Source: Fulvivirga ligni
GTDB taxonomy: Bacteria > Bacteroidota > Bacteroidia > Cytophagales > Cyclobacteriaceae
Direction: 5' to 3'
DNA length: 64,000 bases
Assembly (NCBI RefSeq): GCF_021389935.1
Contig: NZ_CP089979.1
Coordinates: forward strand, 3,763,001 to 3,827,000
Positions 36,590 to 46,037 of the stretch are shown here, one piece after another. The translations under genes were made by a program, and so were the position numbers. A model generated the notes under the pieces. It searched no databases. It was not told the DNA's origin and worked only from the letters and a program-made list of their open reading frames with translations. How positions within the stretch are numbered: position 1 is the first letter of the stretch; each line of letters opens with the position of its first letter.

Positions 36590-37996
36590 ATGAAAAATCA
36601 TAATCTCCTGATTTTAATTGTTTTATCATTATTTACTTCATGTGTTACTTATTACGAGATTAACCATGAGTTTAATGGTGAATTTGAGCGAGGAGATTTA
36701 AAAGCTGCTAACCAAACCCTCGCCAAAAAGGAGAAGAAGCTGGAGAAAAGTAAAAATCAGCTGCTTTATTATTTAAACAGAGGTGTAGTGCTCTCCATGT
36801 TGGATAATTATGAAGAGAGCAACGAATACCTGGAAAAGGCCTATTTGTATACCGAGGATTACCAGAAGAACTATCTGAATGAAGCGGTATCTTATCTATC
36901 TAATCCCACCTTTGTGGCTTATAAGGGCGAAGACCATGAGAATTTGATGTTGCTCTATTACAAGGCTTTGAATTATCTGAAGCTGGGTCAGTATGATAAT
37001 GCTCTGGTAGAATGCAAAAGACTTAATATCCGCCTGGATCAGCTTAGCGATAGATACAAGAGCGATAAAAAGTATAAAAAAGATGCCTTTATTCATACCA
37101 TGATGGGTATTATCTATGATGCTCAGAAGGATTACAATAATGCCTTTATCGCCTATAGAAATGCTCTGGATATATACCGTAATGAGTATGCAGATATGTT
37201 TCAGGTAAACGCCCCTGACCAGCTTAAAAAAGATGTTTTAAGAACCGCCTACCTCACTGGTTTTCAGCAGGAGCTGGATTTGTATAAGAAAGAATTTAAC
37301 ATGCCCGATTATAAATACAAGCCGCAAGAAGGAGGGGAGCTGGTCTTTTTCTGGAATAATGGCCTGGGACCTATCAAAACCGAATGGAGCATTAATTTTG
37401 CCGTGGTAAAAGGTCAGGGTGGAGTTTTCAATTTCATGAATGATGAGTACGGGTTTAGCTTTCCATTCACTGTTCCTTATGATCAGGAGACGGGAAAAAC
37501 CGGATTGGAAGGTCTTCAATTCTTTAGAGTGGCCTTCCCAAAATATAGAGAAAGACCTGAAGTTTATTCAGGAGCTAAATTAGAAGCAAATGGCTCTACC
37601 TATCCTCTGGAGCTGGCAGAAGATGTGAATGCCATCGCTTTTAAATCACTAAAGGAGCGTATGCTGAAGGAATTTGGTAAAGCCCTGGTTCGCGTGGCAT
37701 TGAAGAAGGCCGCTGAAGAAGCTGCCAGAAGTGAGAAAGATGGTTTAGGAACGGCTGTAAGCATACTCAATGCCCTTACAGAGAAAGCTGACACCAGAAA
37801 TTGGCAAACTTTGCCTCATAGCATTTACTACAGCCGTGTTCCTTTGAAAGAAGGACAACAGGAGGTGACTCTGCAAATGAAGCAGAAGAAAGATGGTAGC
37901 CTTACATCTGAGAGTTTTACTTTCGATGTGCAGAAGGGAGAGACCATTTTTCAGACTTATTCCGCTCTGGATTATACTCCGTTACCTTATTATTAA
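36590..37996 (+). CDS. COG3014-like lipoprotein with TPR-type repeats
   Basis: A 468-aa predicted lipoprotein (SLFTSC, lipidation Cys18), starting at the ATG at 36590. The N-terminal half is helical and TPR-like (YYLNRGVVLSMLDNYEESNEYLEKAYLYTE, LYYKALNYLKLGQYDNALVEC, HTMMGIIYDAQKDYNNAFIAYRNAL). The C-terminal half is beta-rich (GELVFFWNNGLGPIKTEWSINFAVV, NAIAFKSLKERMLKEFGKALVRVALKKAAEEAAR, NWQTLPHSIYYSRVPLKEGQQEVTL). It resembles the COG3014 family often found beside LpoB-like lipoproteins, which suggests a shared envelope role. Its molecular activity is unknown. Confidence 0.82.
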   Translation: MKNHNLLILIVLSLFTSCVTYYEINHEFNGEFERGDLKAANQTLAKKEKKLEKSKNQLLYYLNRGVVLSMLDNYEESNEYLEKAYLYTEDYQKNYLNEAVSYLSNPTFVAYKGEDHENLMLLYYKALNYLKLGQYDNALVECKRLNIRLDQLSDRYKSDKKYKKDAFIHTMMGIIYDAQKDYNNAFIAYRNALDIYRNEYADMFQVNAPDQLKKDVLRTAYLTGFQQELDLYKKEFNMPDYKYKPQEGGELVFFWNNGLGPIKTEWSINFAVVKGQGGVFNFMNDEYGFSFPFTVPYDQETGKTGLEGLQFFRVAFPKYRERPEVYSGAKLEANGSTYPLELAEDVNAIAFKSLKERMLKEFGKALVRVALKKAAEEAARSEKDGLGTAVSILNALTEKADTRNWQTLPHSIYYSRVPLKEGQQEVTLQMKQKKDGSLTSESFTFDVQKGETIFQTYSALDYTPLPYY

Positions 37997-38119
37997 GGTA
38001 CCTTTTACATAAAAAATAAGGTTTTTTACTAAAAAAAGTTGAAATAGTAGATCAAAAAGCCTTTATTCGGGGTTTTATAACTAAGAAATTAATTATTAAA
38101 CTATAAACTTGACGAATAA

Positions 38120-38578
38120 ATGAGGAAGATTAATTTGTTTTTGGTGGCATTATTCACAGTAATCACTTTTGGTGCAGCTCAGGCTCAGGATGATGCAGAC
38201 TACCTTTCCGACGAAAATTTAAGAAGATACGCTGTAATGGAATCTGTAATAGATGACATGAAATCTGAAATCAGCGTGGTAGTGAATGACATGATTAAAA
38301 ATCAGGAAGGCATTACTGGTAACAGATATAATGAGTTAGCAAAAGGATCTGGAGAGCCAGCTTCTGATTTCGAAAAGAAATTCATGGAGCAAATTGAAGG
38401 TGTTAAATCGGACAGAATTGATGCTATTAAGCAAGTAAACCAAATAATGGCTACTAAAATGCTTCCTGACGGAGGTAAAGCTTATAAAGCTATCAAAGAA
38501 GCTCTTGGTACTGATGAAGAAGTGAAGACTAAATATGCAACTATCAAAGCGGAAGTTGAAGGCGAAACAGCTGAGTAA
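38120..38578 (+). CDS. Small secreted helical protein, unknown
   Basis: A 152-aa protein with a signal peptide (FGAAQAQ, cleavage about residue 22) and an acidic, helix-rich mature domain (LRRYAVMESVIDDMKSEISVVVNDMIKNQEG, EPASDFEKKFMEQIEGVKSDRIDAIKQVN). It probably sits in the periplasm. The pattern recalls small DUF4168-type helical proteins, but I cannot confirm that. It is a single-gene unit with its own terminator. Confidence 0.78.
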   Translation: MRKINLFLVALFTVITFGAAQAQDDADYLSDENLRRYAVMESVIDDMKSEISVVVNDMIKNQEGITGNRYNELAKGSGEPASDFEKKFMEQIEGVKSDRIDAIKQVNQIMATKMLPDGGKAYKAIKEALGTDEEVKTKYATIKAEVEGETAE

Positions 38579-38600
38579 TCTGCATATAAATCATAAAGAG

Positions 38601-38630
38601 AGGCTCGTAATTAATTACGGGCCTTTTTTA
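38601..38630 (+). terminator. Rho-independent terminator
   Basis: GGCTCGTAATTAATTACGGGCC (38602-38623) folds into a stem with one wobble and is followed by TTTTTT. Confidence 0.8.
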
Positions 38631-38684
38631 TACCTTAAAAAGTATTATATTAACCGAATTAATTAACCATAACCTTTTTAATTC

Positions 38685-39296
38685 ATGTTTTCAGAGAATG
38701 AAATTGCCACCATGCTGGAGATACCGGCCATCCAGGAGGCCACTATAGCCATAAAGAAAAAGTTTATTGAGCAGGAGGTGAGTATGTTGGATGTTTCTGA
38801 TCATGATTTTCTGTCTCTGATTATGATGACTCCGGCCATTGGTGTAGCCCTGGCTAACGGCAGCATCAGCCTGTTTGAAGAGCTGGCGCTTAATAAAATG
38901 GCCAGGAAGATGTCTAAAGGAGGTTATTTTCTGAAGGTAGACCCGGTGGCACACGCCATGAAGTTTGTAATTTCCAGCTATGACGTATGGGAAGCAGAGT
39001 TCTTCGAGGTTATTAAAATTTGCATGAAAGCCACCTTTACCAAAGAGCAGGTAATGAACGGTACACCAAGTGCCATTGATGATCCCATCCAGCGTTTTGC
39101 CAGAGATCTGATGACCGTGCCTTATATTTTTGTGCGCTTCTTAAGTACAATGGTGCTAAATGATGAATCTGATATTGTAGAGCAAAGGAGCATATCCAAA
39201 GTGGAGTTTGATAAAATCATGGATATTGGAGATAAGATGGGGCTTAAGGAAATACCCGTATTTAAGTCCTTCTGTGATACATTTAATGTAAAATAA
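38685..39296 (+). CDS. Hypothetical cytoplasmic protein, 203 aa
   Basis: A 203-aa mostly helical protein without signal peptide or membrane segments. The N-terminus is MFSENEIATMLEIPAIQEATIAIKKKFIEQEVSML; the central part is hydrophobic (LSLIMMTPAIGVALANGSISLFEELALNKMARKM) and the C-terminus is charged (EKEIPVFKSF region). I recognise no family. It stands alone between the secreted protein at 38120 and the barrel protein at 39425, with good codon use for this genome. Confidence 0.75.
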   Translation: MFSENEIATMLEIPAIQEATIAIKKKFIEQEVSMLDVSDHDFLSLIMMTPAIGVALANGSISLFEELALNKMARKMSKGGYFLKVDPVAHAMKFVISSYDVWEAEFFEVIKICMKATFTKEQVMNGTPSAIDDPIQRFARDLMTVPYIFVRFLSTMVLNDESDIVEQRSISKVEFDKIMDIGDKMGLKEIPVFKSFCDTFNVK

Positions 39297-39424
39297 GGGG
39301 CAAATTTTAGTGCTCTGAGCATAATATTTTTTAATTTTGCCTGTTTGAAAAGAAGTAGGCGATTTTTAGGTTAATTTTTTGCTGGTAACAACGAACGCCG
39401 CGACCTAATTATTTATATTATAAC

Positions 39425-40495
39425 ATGATCGTAAGAAGGTTAGAGATATTTTTTTATTCTGTTAGTCTCATTTTGAGCCTTCTTTTGGTGGCACCGCACT
39501 ATACTCATGCACAGGTAGAAGATGACGATAACGTGACCATTCCATTAGATCATTTCTATCACAAACCAAAAAACAGAGGCCTTAGAACCTTCCTTAGTAA
39601 ATTTCACTGGAGCTTTTCGACTGGCTATGGCCGTACTTTTTATGCTCAGGATTTAGATGGTTTCGCCCTGCTTCAGCAGCCAGATAGCTTGCCTTTTATC
39701 TTCGATAGAGACTTTAATACCACCTCCGGAAACATTAGCACAGGCTATAAATACTGGTTCAATGAAGTGCAGACCGGTAATAACGTGAACTTCACCAATA
39801 ATGATTTTCTGGTAAGCAGCGATACTGCCGAGCTTAAATTCAAAGCGCCAGGTTTCAGCATACCCCTTAATTTATCGGTACACATGGAGTTTGACCGCTA
39901 TAAAATAGGAGGGGGCTTCATTTTTGAATACCACCGTCCGGGTACGTTTAAGTCTACGGTGTATGAAAACGATATTAGCAGCTACTCGCCTAACTTCGGT
40001 AGTGCCTTTTATAAAAAATACTATCTCTTCTTAGGAGCACGCGTTTACCGCTACTATGAATACAGTCTGGCTATAGATGCGCAGATAGGGGCCTTCAACC
40101 TGTCAAAGAAATTTGACAAGAGCACCCTTCAGAAGGGCGTATATTTAAATATCGGGGCCACTATTGAACGAGATATGTCAGAGTATTTTAAAGTGTTTGT
40201 AAGGCCTTCATTCGACCTGAAGAGCTTTACCACTAAAATGCCGGAGACTAACCTTTCCATACCACATAATATGAATGCTGCCTACATCACGTTTGGCATC
40301 ACTTATAGAATTCCAGAACTCCCAAAATGCTTTTTGAAACAATGTACCACCCAGATCAACCACCAGCATGGTGAACTGGAGTATCGTAGCAGAGTGCATC
40401 CGTTTTATAAAAAGCAAAACCCTCATTATGGGGAAAACTACCCCAGACTTTTCAAATACAAGAAGAAAAATAAGAATAAAATGAATCCTTACTAA
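39425..40495 (+). CDS. Probable outer-membrane barrel protein
   Basis: A 356-aa protein with a signal peptide (APHYTHAQ, about residue 29) and strands typical of an outer-membrane barrel (KFHWSFSTGYGRTFYAQDL, NISTGYKYWFN, YKIGGGFIFEYHRPG, KKYYLFLGARVYRYYEYSLAIDAQIGAF, MNAAYITFGITYRIPEL). After the barrel comes an unusually long basic tail (about 300-356) with two Cys and many His and Lys (PHYGENYPRLFKYKKKNKNK). The tail would lie in the periplasm or outside. Function unknown. gyrA follows 184 bp downstream. Confidence 0.75.
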   Translation: MIVRRLEIFFYSVSLILSLLLVAPHYTHAQVEDDDNVTIPLDHFYHKPKNRGLRTFLSKFHWSFSTGYGRTFYAQDLDGFALLQQPDSLPFIFDRDFNTTSGNISTGYKYWFNEVQTGNNVNFTNNDFLVSSDTAELKFKAPGFSIPLNLSVHMEFDRYKIGGGFIFEYHRPGTFKSTVYENDISSYSPNFGSAFYKKYYLFLGARVYRYYEYSLAIDAQIGAFNLSKKFDKSTLQKGVYLNIGATIERDMSEYFKVFVRPSFDLKSFTTKMPETNLSIPHNMNAAYITFGITYRIPELPKCFLKQCTTQINHQHGELEYRSRVHPFYKKQNPHYGENYPRLFKYKKKNKNKMNPY

Positions 40496-40679
40496 GCTGA
40501 TTTTTAATGTGCTTTTTGTCTTAAAATGGGCTTTTTTAATGGATAACCAATGGCGGGCTGGTAATGGGCCAGGTTAATGTTATTGAACTGTTAATAATTG
40601 TTAAGTTTAACTGTTAAATACTAGCTTAATTACGTAAATTCGCCATGATTTTTAGAATAAATGACGTTTAAATTACTCT

Positions 40680-43229
40680 ATGGCTGACGAATCGAATGAG
40701 AATCTGCCGGCAGGCAGACAGGGGATTATCCCTATAAATATTGAGGATGAAATGCGTGGAGCCTACATAGATTATTCTATGTCGGTAATCATTTCAAGAG
40801 CATTACCAGATGTAAGAGATGGTTTAAAACCTGTACATAGAAGGATTTTATATGGAATGCTCGAACTAGGAGTAAATTATAATAAGCCTTATAAAAAATC
40901 TGCGAGAATTGTAGGAGAGGTGTTAGGTAAGTATCACCCACATGGTGACTCTGCCGTTTATGACACTATGGTGCGTATGGCCCAGGACTGGTCTTTGCGC
41001 TATCCTTTGGTAGATGGTCAGGGTAACTTCGGATCTATTGATGGTGACTCACCAGCTGCGATGCGTTATACTGAGGCCCGCCTGAAAAGGATTGCTGAAG
41101 AGATGCTCACGGACATTAACAAGAACACAGTTAACTTCCAGGGTAACTTTGATGACTCCTTAAAAGAGCCTACCGTACTTCCTGGTAAGCTTCCTAACTT
41201 GTTACTAAACGGATCTTCTGGTATTGCAGTAGGTATGGCCACTAACATGGCGCCGCATAACCTGAGAGAAGTAGGAGCAGGTATTATCGCATATATTGAG
41301 AATAACGACATCACCATTCCTGAGCTGATGGAGCACGTAACGGCTCCTGATTTCCCTACCGGAGCTACCATTTATGGTTACACTGGTGTGAAGCAAGCTT
41401 TCGAAACAGGTAGAGGACGTATAGTGATGCGTGCCAAGGCTGAGTTTGAAACCAACAAAAACGGCCGTGAGCAGATTATTGTAACCGAAATACCATACAT
41501 GGTGAACAAAGCCAGCATGATTGAGAAAACGGCTGCTTTGGTTAACGATAAGAAAATTGAAGGTATCTCTGACATCAGAGATGAATCTGATAGAAACGGT
41601 TTACGAGTAGTATACGATCTTAAGAAAGATGCTATTCCGAATATTGTTCTAAATCACCTTTATAAATATACTCAGCTACAGTCTTCATTTGGTGTAAACA
41701 ACATTGCACTGGTAAAAGGAAGACCTGAAACGCTGAACCTGAAAGACCTTATTAAGTACTTCGTAGAGCACCGCCATGAAATAGTGGTTCGCAGAACGCA
41801 GTACGAACTGGATGAGGCTGAAAAGCGAGCGCACATCTTAGAAGGTTATCTTATTGCCCTGGATCACTTGGATGAAGTGATCGACCTGATCAGAAAATCT
41901 CAGGATCCTGATGCAGCGAGAGATGGCTTGATTGAGAGATTTAAGCTTTCTGAAATTCAGGCTAAGGCCATCCTCGAAATGAGGTTGCAGAGGCTTACCG
42001 GTCTGGAAAGAGATAAGATCCAGAAGGAATACGAAGAAGTAAAAGCCTTGATTGAAGATTTGAAAGATATCCTGGCCAGCGAAGAGCGTCGTATGCAAAT
42101 CATTAAAGATGAGCTACTTGCAATAGTAGAGCGCTATGGTGATGACAGAAGAACGCAGATCGTTCACAGTGCTGATGATATCACAGTAGAAGATATGATT
42201 CCTAATGACGAAATGGTAATCACTATTTCGCACCAGGGATATATTAAAAGAACCGGCCTGGCAGAATACAGAACGCAGGGTAGAGGTGGAGTAGGTAGCC
42301 GTGGTGTGGCCACTAAAGATGATGACTTTACAGAGTTATTGTTCATAGCCAGAGCCCATAACTACTTATTGATCTTTACAGATCACGGTAAAGTATTCTG
42401 GAAGAAAGTATACGCTATCCCAGAAGGTAGCAAAGCTTCCAAAGGACGTGCCATTCAAAACTTGATTAACATAGAGCCGGGCGACAACGTGCGTGCGGTA
42501 ATCAACGTGGAAAGCCTTTCTGACGAGGAATATGTTAAAAATAACTATTTAATGATGTGTACTGTTAATGGTACAATCAAGAAAACCACGTTAGAGGCGT
42601 ATTCAAGGCCACGTTCTAATGGTATTAATGCCATCACGGTGAAGGAAGATGACAGATTATTGTCTGTAAAACTGACTAACGGTGATAACCATATTGTAAT
42701 CGCTAAGCGCGAAGGTAAGGCTATCCACTTCCATGAGTCTGATGTAAGACCTATGGGTAGAACAGCATCCGGTGTAAGAGGTGTAACCCTTGAAAGTGAT
42801 GATGACAGAGTGGTAGGTATGGTTTGTATAAGCCGTGAAGACGCTAACTTGTTAGTAGTTTCTGAAAACGGATACGGTAAACGTTCATTGGTAGACGACT
42901 ATAGAATCACCAAGCGTGGTGGTAAAGGTGTGAAAACCATCAACGTAACTGAGAAAACTGGCAAGCTTGTTGCAATTAAGGAGGTGATTGATACGGATGA
43001 CCTTATGATCATTAACCGTTCAGGAATCACTATCAGACTGGAAGTGAAAGACTTACGTGTGATGGGAAGAGCAACGCAAGGCGTAAAACTGATCAGATTA
43101 AACGAAAACGATATCATATCTTCGGTAGAGAAAATCGAGAAGATAGACGACATTGAGGAAGAAGGACAGGAGGGAGCTGAGGAGAATAACGACGACGCTA
43201 CACCTGATAATTCTGAAGACAATAATTAA
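40680..43229 (+). CDS. gyrA: DNA gyrase subunit A
   Basis: An 849-aa subunit that, with GyrB, introduces negative supercoils into DNA. The catalytic tyrosine is Y130 in [10 protein letters not shown]. The quinolone-determining region reads [15 protein letters not shown], with S91 and D95 equivalent to E. coli S83 and D87, so the common resistance changes are absent. The C-terminal beta-pinwheel holds repeats such as [20 protein letters not shown] and [14 protein letters not shown], and the end is an acidic tail. An insert, NLPAGRQ at residues 8-14, replaces the usual short N-terminal spacer and comes from the palindromic repeat at 40704. Confidence 0.98.
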   Translation: MADESNENLPAGRQGIIPINIEDEMRGAYIDYSMSVIISRALPDVRDGLKPVHRRILYGMLELGVNYNKPYKKSARIVGEVLGKYHPHGDSAVYDTMVRMAQDWSLRYPLVDGQGNFGSIDGDSPAAMRYTEARLKRIAEEMLTDINKNTVNFQGNFDDSLKEPTVLPGKLPNLLLNGSSGIAVGMATNMAPHNLREVGAGIIAYIENNDITIPELMEHVTAPDFPTGATIYGYTGVKQAFETGRGRIVMRAKAEFETNKNGREQIIVTEIPYMVNKASMIEKTAALVNDKKIEGISDIRDESDRNGLRVVYDLKKDAIPNIVLNHLYKYTQLQSSFGVNNIALVKGRPETLNLKDLIKYFVEHRHEIVVRRTQYELDEAEKRAHILEGYLIALDHLDEVIDLIRKSQDPDAARDGLIERFKLSEIQAKAILEMRLQRLTGLERDKIQKEYEEVKALIEDLKDILASEERRMQIIKDELLAIVERYGDDRRTQIVHSADDITVEDMIPNDEMVITISHQGYIKRTGLAEYRTQGRGGVGSRGVATKDDDFTELLFIARAHNYLLIFTDHGKVFWKKVYAIPEGSKASKGRAIQNLINIEPGDNVRAVINVESLSDEEYVKNNYLMMCTVNGTIKKTTLEAYSRPRSNGINAITVKEDDRLLSVKLTNGDNHIVIAKREGKAIHFHESDVRPMGRTASGVRGVTLESDDDRVVGMVCISREDANLLVVSENGYGKRSLVDDYRITKRGGKGVKTINVTEKTGKLVAIKEVIDTDDLMIINRSGITIRLEVKDLRVMGRATQGVKLIRLNENDIISSVEKIEKIDDIEEEGQEGAEENNDDATPDNSEDNN
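40704..40722. repeat. Palindromic CTGCCGGCAG-type repeat inside gyrA
   Basis: The 10-bp perfect palindrome CTGCCGGCAG (40704-40713) is followed by GCAGACAGG, a second half-unit with one change. It encodes LPAGRQ in gyrA. I know this DNA motif as a common dispersed repeat in Bacteroidota and related genomes that yields LPAGRQ(AG) peptides when inserted in genes; that is general knowledge, not checked here. Confidence 0.7.
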
Positions 43230-43267
43230 AATAAAAACTAACAAAACGAAGAATAGAAACACCGATT

Positions 43268-44449
43268 ATGAAAAGAATGATTTTAGTACTGGCTGCAGTG
43301 GCAATAGCCGGATATTCTTTTGGACAAAAGAAGCCTAAGATTAACCAGGCAGAGAAAGCGAGAGAGGAAGGTAATCTTGGTGAAGCCAAAGAAATAATTG
43401 ATGCAGCTATAGAGCACGAAAAAACCAAAGAAGATGGAAAAACATGGTATTACAGAGGCTTAATCTACGCTTCTTTAGATACTACTAGTAATCCACAGTA
43501 TGAAAACTTAGCTAACGAGCCTTTAAAAGTGGCTATGGAATCATTTGCTAAAGCTGATGAGCTAGGCGGTAAAAGTGAGTATTACATCAGTGATGCTAAC
43601 GGATTACCAATTCTTAAAAGCCAGCAGCTACAAACTTTATGGGGATATTACCTAAATAAAGGTGTAGAAGGATACCAGGCACAGGAAACTGACAAAGCAG
43701 TAGAAAACTTCACTAAAACTCAGTGGGTTATGCCTAAAGATACTACTGGTTATATCTATGCTGGTTTAGCAGCACAGTCTGGTGAAGACTACGCTACGGC
43801 TACTAAAAACTATTATTCATTGATCAATGACCTTGATTACCAAAGTGAAGATATTTACAACTCTTTAATTTACATTGAAGGAACTGTAAATAAGGACATG
43901 GACAAAGCTTTAAAATTAGCTAGAGATGCTAAGAGCAAATTCCCTGAAAACCCTGACTTCGCTAAAACTGAGATCAACTATTTAATTCAAATGGATAAAA
44001 TAGATGAGGCTAGATCTGGAATAGAATCAGCTATTGCTAAAGATCCAGGAAATAGCAGCTTGTACTTCACATTAGGTGTTATGTACGAAGAGCTAGAGCA
44101 AAAAGATAAGGCGATTGAAGCTTACGCTAAAGCGGTAGAGCTTGACAAAACTAACTTCAACGCTAACTTTAACTTAGCTGTACTTCACTATAACAACGCT
44201 GTAGCGCTTGTAACTGCTAAGAACAACTTAGGTATCACTACAGAAGACAGAAAGAAAGCTAAAGCTATGGAGAAAGATATTCTTGCAGCTTTAGAAAACG
44301 CAATGCCTTACTGGGAAGAAGTATTAGTACTTGAGCCAGAAAACAGAACTGCGCTAGAGTCTTTACAGTATATCTACAGCCAGTTGAAACTTAACGAGAA
44401 AGCTGTAAAAGTAAGCAAGAAATTAGAAGCACTTGGCGACGTTGAGTAA
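43268..44449 (+). CDS. Secreted or periplasmic TPR protein
   Basis: A 393-aa protein with a signal peptide (AIAGYSFGQ, about residue 19) followed by several tetratricopeptide repeats: AEKAREEGNLGEAKEIIDAAIE, KTWYYRGLIYASLD, GYIYAGLAAQSGEDYATATKNY, SLYFTLGVMYEELEQKDKAIEAYAKAVELD and ALESLQYIYSQLKLNEKAVKVSKKLEAL. The frame is of high coding quality, with codons typical of well-expressed genes. TPR proteins scaffold complexes; the partner is unknown. It starts 38 bp after gyrA and may be cotranscribed with it. Confidence 0.88.
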   Translation: MKRMILVLAAVAIAGYSFGQKKPKINQAEKAREEGNLGEAKEIIDAAIEHEKTKEDGKTWYYRGLIYASLDTTSNPQYENLANEPLKVAMESFAKADELGGKSEYYISDANGLPILKSQQLQTLWGYYLNKGVEGYQAQETDKAVENFTKTQWVMPKDTTGYIYAGLAAQSGEDYATATKNYYSLINDLDYQSEDIYNSLIYIEGTVNKDMDKALKLARDAKSKFPENPDFAKTEINYLIQMDKIDEARSGIESAIAKDPGNSSLYFTLGVMYEELEQKDKAIEAYAKAVELDKTNFNANFNLAVLHYNNAVALVTAKNNLGITTEDRKKAKAMEKDILAALENAMPYWEEVLVLEPENRTALESLQYIYSQLKLNEKAVKVSKKLEALGDVE

Positions 44450-44472
44450 TTCTAAAACATATACAAATATCA

Positions 44473-44502
44473 AAAAGGAGCTTTTCGGAGCTCCTTTTTT
44501 TA
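44473..44502 (+). terminator. Rho-independent terminator after the TPR gene
   Basis: AAAGGAGCT and AGCTCCTTT form a strong stem ending in a run of T. Confidence 0.85.
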
Positions 44503-44760
44503 TTGGTAGACATTAGGCTTGAGCCCCTTATATTGGATTTTAAACTTTTACCTGGCGCGGGACGTCCACACAAGTAGGACGGCTCATTCGTGGTAGGTCC
44601 GAGATAGCTTTAACCAATAAACGTGACGAAAATTCCACAAGTTGCGTGCTTCCCACAGCCTTGATGCTGGCAATAAGCCTCTAAATCCGCTCCAAAACCC
44701 ATTTTCTGCAGATGGTATGATATTTTCACTGTTGTAGGTAAGAACCAAAAACTTTAGAAG
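44503..44760. other. Intergenic region without a clear feature
   Basis: About 260 bp with moderate GC (for example GGCGCGGGACGTCCACACAAGTAGGACGG in parts). I see a small GTCC/GGAC stem near 44565-44581 but no RNA gene, tRNA-like fold or open frame that I can support. Confidence 0.4.
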
Positions 44761-45141
44761 ATGAAATCAGTAAAGATAATATCAGGAGCAATAGTAGGTG
44801 CAGCAGCAGGTTATTTAACAGCTACCTTGATAGCACCCCGTAGCGGTAAGCAAACCTTAAGCAATATAGATAACAGTTTAAACAAGCCCGTAAAGGATCT
44901 CAAAATGACCTTTAACAAAGTAGCTTATAAGCTGGGTATCATCTCAGAGAAAAAGAAAGCTGAGCTCAACAAGAAAACTGTAGAAGCTTACAACGCCAAA
45001 AGACAAATGGCCCACGATAAATTTATGCATCCTGAAGATCACCACGCCACCCAAAATGCCAACGACACATCAGCAGCCAACAAAGCCGTGATGAACAGCA
45101 CTGCAAAGAGCGCTGTGACTAAGGTGCCGGTGAATGAATAG
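44761..45141 (+). CDS. YtxH-domain protein
   Basis: A 126-aa small protein. The N-terminus fits the YtxH family: a glycine-rich hydrophobic segment (IISGAIVGAAAGYLTATLIAPRSGKQT) followed by a helical, Lys-rich part. The last 40 residues are low-complexity polar (HHATQNANDTSAANKAVMNST). YtxH proteins are small stress-related proteins with one membrane-interacting helix; their function is not clear. It is the last plus-strand gene before the accessory island and has its own terminator. Confidence 0.85.
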   Translation: MKSVKIISGAIVGAAAGYLTATLIAPRSGKQTLSNIDNSLNKPVKDLKMTFNKVAYKLGIISEKKKAELNKKTVEAYNAKRQMAHDKFMHPEDHHATQNANDTSAANKAVMNSTAKSAVTKVPVNE

Positions 45142-45163
45142 GAAATATATAACTTATGATATG

Positions 45164-45197
45164 AGCCTCTTCAGTATTTGCTGGAGGGGCTTTTTGT
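45164..45197 (+). terminator. Rho-independent terminator after the YtxH gene
   Basis: AGCCTCTTCAG pairs with CTGGAGGGGCT (two G-T wobbles) around a short loop, followed by TTTTTG and further T. Confidence 0.75.
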
Positions 45198-45278
45198 TTT
45201 GTAGGGTTTGGGGAAAAGGGGGATTGGAGAGTTAAGATTTAAATAGGGCTCTTAAATATTCTATTTAACATAATATAA

Positions 45279-45426
45279 ATTATATAACAAGTATAGCAAA
45301 TTTCGTAATAGACGCGCAGCGGATATTTAGCATAAAATCAGTTATCGTCCACGCCAGTGCGATAACGGCAAGGATTTTATGTTAAGGAATTTGCGGCTCA
45401 GCTTGTGCCATACTTTTTATATAATG
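45279..45426. repeat. Long imperfect stem-loop with nested hairpin
   Basis: The left arm ATTATATAACAAGTATAGCAAATTTC (45279-45304) pairs with the right arm GGAATTTGC...GCCATACTTTTTATATAATG (45386-45426), with an extra 12 nt or so in the right arm. Inside, AGCATAAAATC/GGATTTTATGTT and GTTATCG (45341-45347)/CGATAAC (45360-45366) form a second stem. The whole could form a cruciform of about 150 bp. Confidence 0.7.
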
Positions 45427-45663
45427 CATATTATGTCTGCGCTCATACTTCGCTTGCCCTCGCCAAGGCGCTCGGCTAAATAGACTCCACAGGCTGACCC
45501 TCCGTGATGGCTAAGTCAACGGACAGTGCTTCTAGCTGGGTTGTTATATAATTAGTCGTTATATTAAATAGCCGCTCGGCCAGCGCGCTGATCCCACAAC
45601 ACGGCTTGCCCTGTCCAAACGGCTATTAATAGTTCTCCCACGCACTTTTGTGCTAAGGCACAA

Positions 45664-45984
45664 GTTGCGACCCAAATGCAAGAGATTTCCAGGCAAAGCT
45701 TGTCGTTCAAGATTTCGATATTCGGAGAATTTTCAAATATGCGATTCTCAGCGCTTAGGAATTTGCCTGTAAAACACTTGCTAGCAAACGCTTTGTTTGG
45801 CTCACAGCACCCGCTGTCAGGCTGATGCCTGAGTTGCAGCCCAGTACAAGAGATCCCGATTTTGTATCGTCTGAGAATTGAATATTTCGGTTTAACATGG
45901 ACATTGGTACGAATAATGAAGAATAGAGCAACATAAAACATCGGGAACACTTGCTTGCCAACGCTCTGTTTGGCTCACAGCACA
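45664..45984. repeat. Two tandem structured repeat units of about 170 bp
   Basis: Each unit begins with GTTGC..CCCA...CAAGAGAT (45664-45690 and 45833-45858) and ends with AACACTTGCTxGCxAACGCTxTGTTTGGCTCACAGCAC (45773-45810 and 45946-45983). Between these, unit 1 has the stem CAGGCAAA/TTTGCCTG (45690-45697, 45762-45769) and unit 2 the stem TCCCGAT/ATCGGGA (45854-45860, 45940-45946). The paired positions differ in sequence but stay complementary. Confidence 0.7.
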
Positions 45985-46037
45985 AGCCATCTTCAGGGTC
46001 GTCCTTTCGGAAGTAGCGCAACATGCCATAGGCTTAC

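Larger units (their letters stand above)
45198..46037. other. Non-coding, repeat-rich left border of the accessory island
   Basis: About 840 bp with no convincing gene. It holds a large imperfect hairpin (45279-45426), an inverted pair TAATATAAATTATATAACAA / TTGTTATATAATTAGTCGTTATATTA around 45271-45566, a short stem ATTAAATAGCCG/CGGCTATTAAT (45563-45630) and two tandem copies of a structured unit of about 170 bp (45664-45984). The reading frames across it are Cys-rich and cross the repeats, so I treat them as non-coding. Confidence 0.7.

Noticed and set aside
44503-44760. Possible small RNA with a GTCC/GGAC stem
   Set aside because: The stem is too short and there is no promoter or terminator evidence.
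45265-45630. Integron cassette array
   Set aside because: The palindromes are attC-like only in size; no integron integrase and no clear GTTRRRY/RYYYAAC pair was found, so I list them as structured repeats only.
45664-45984. CRISPR array
   Set aside because: Only two units, far too long, with internal stems rather than short repeats and unique spacers.
45564-46024. Two Cys-rich minus-strand reading frames in the repeat region
   Set aside because: They run across the structured repeats in different frames, share repeated peptides only because the DNA repeats, and have no sensible start or domain.
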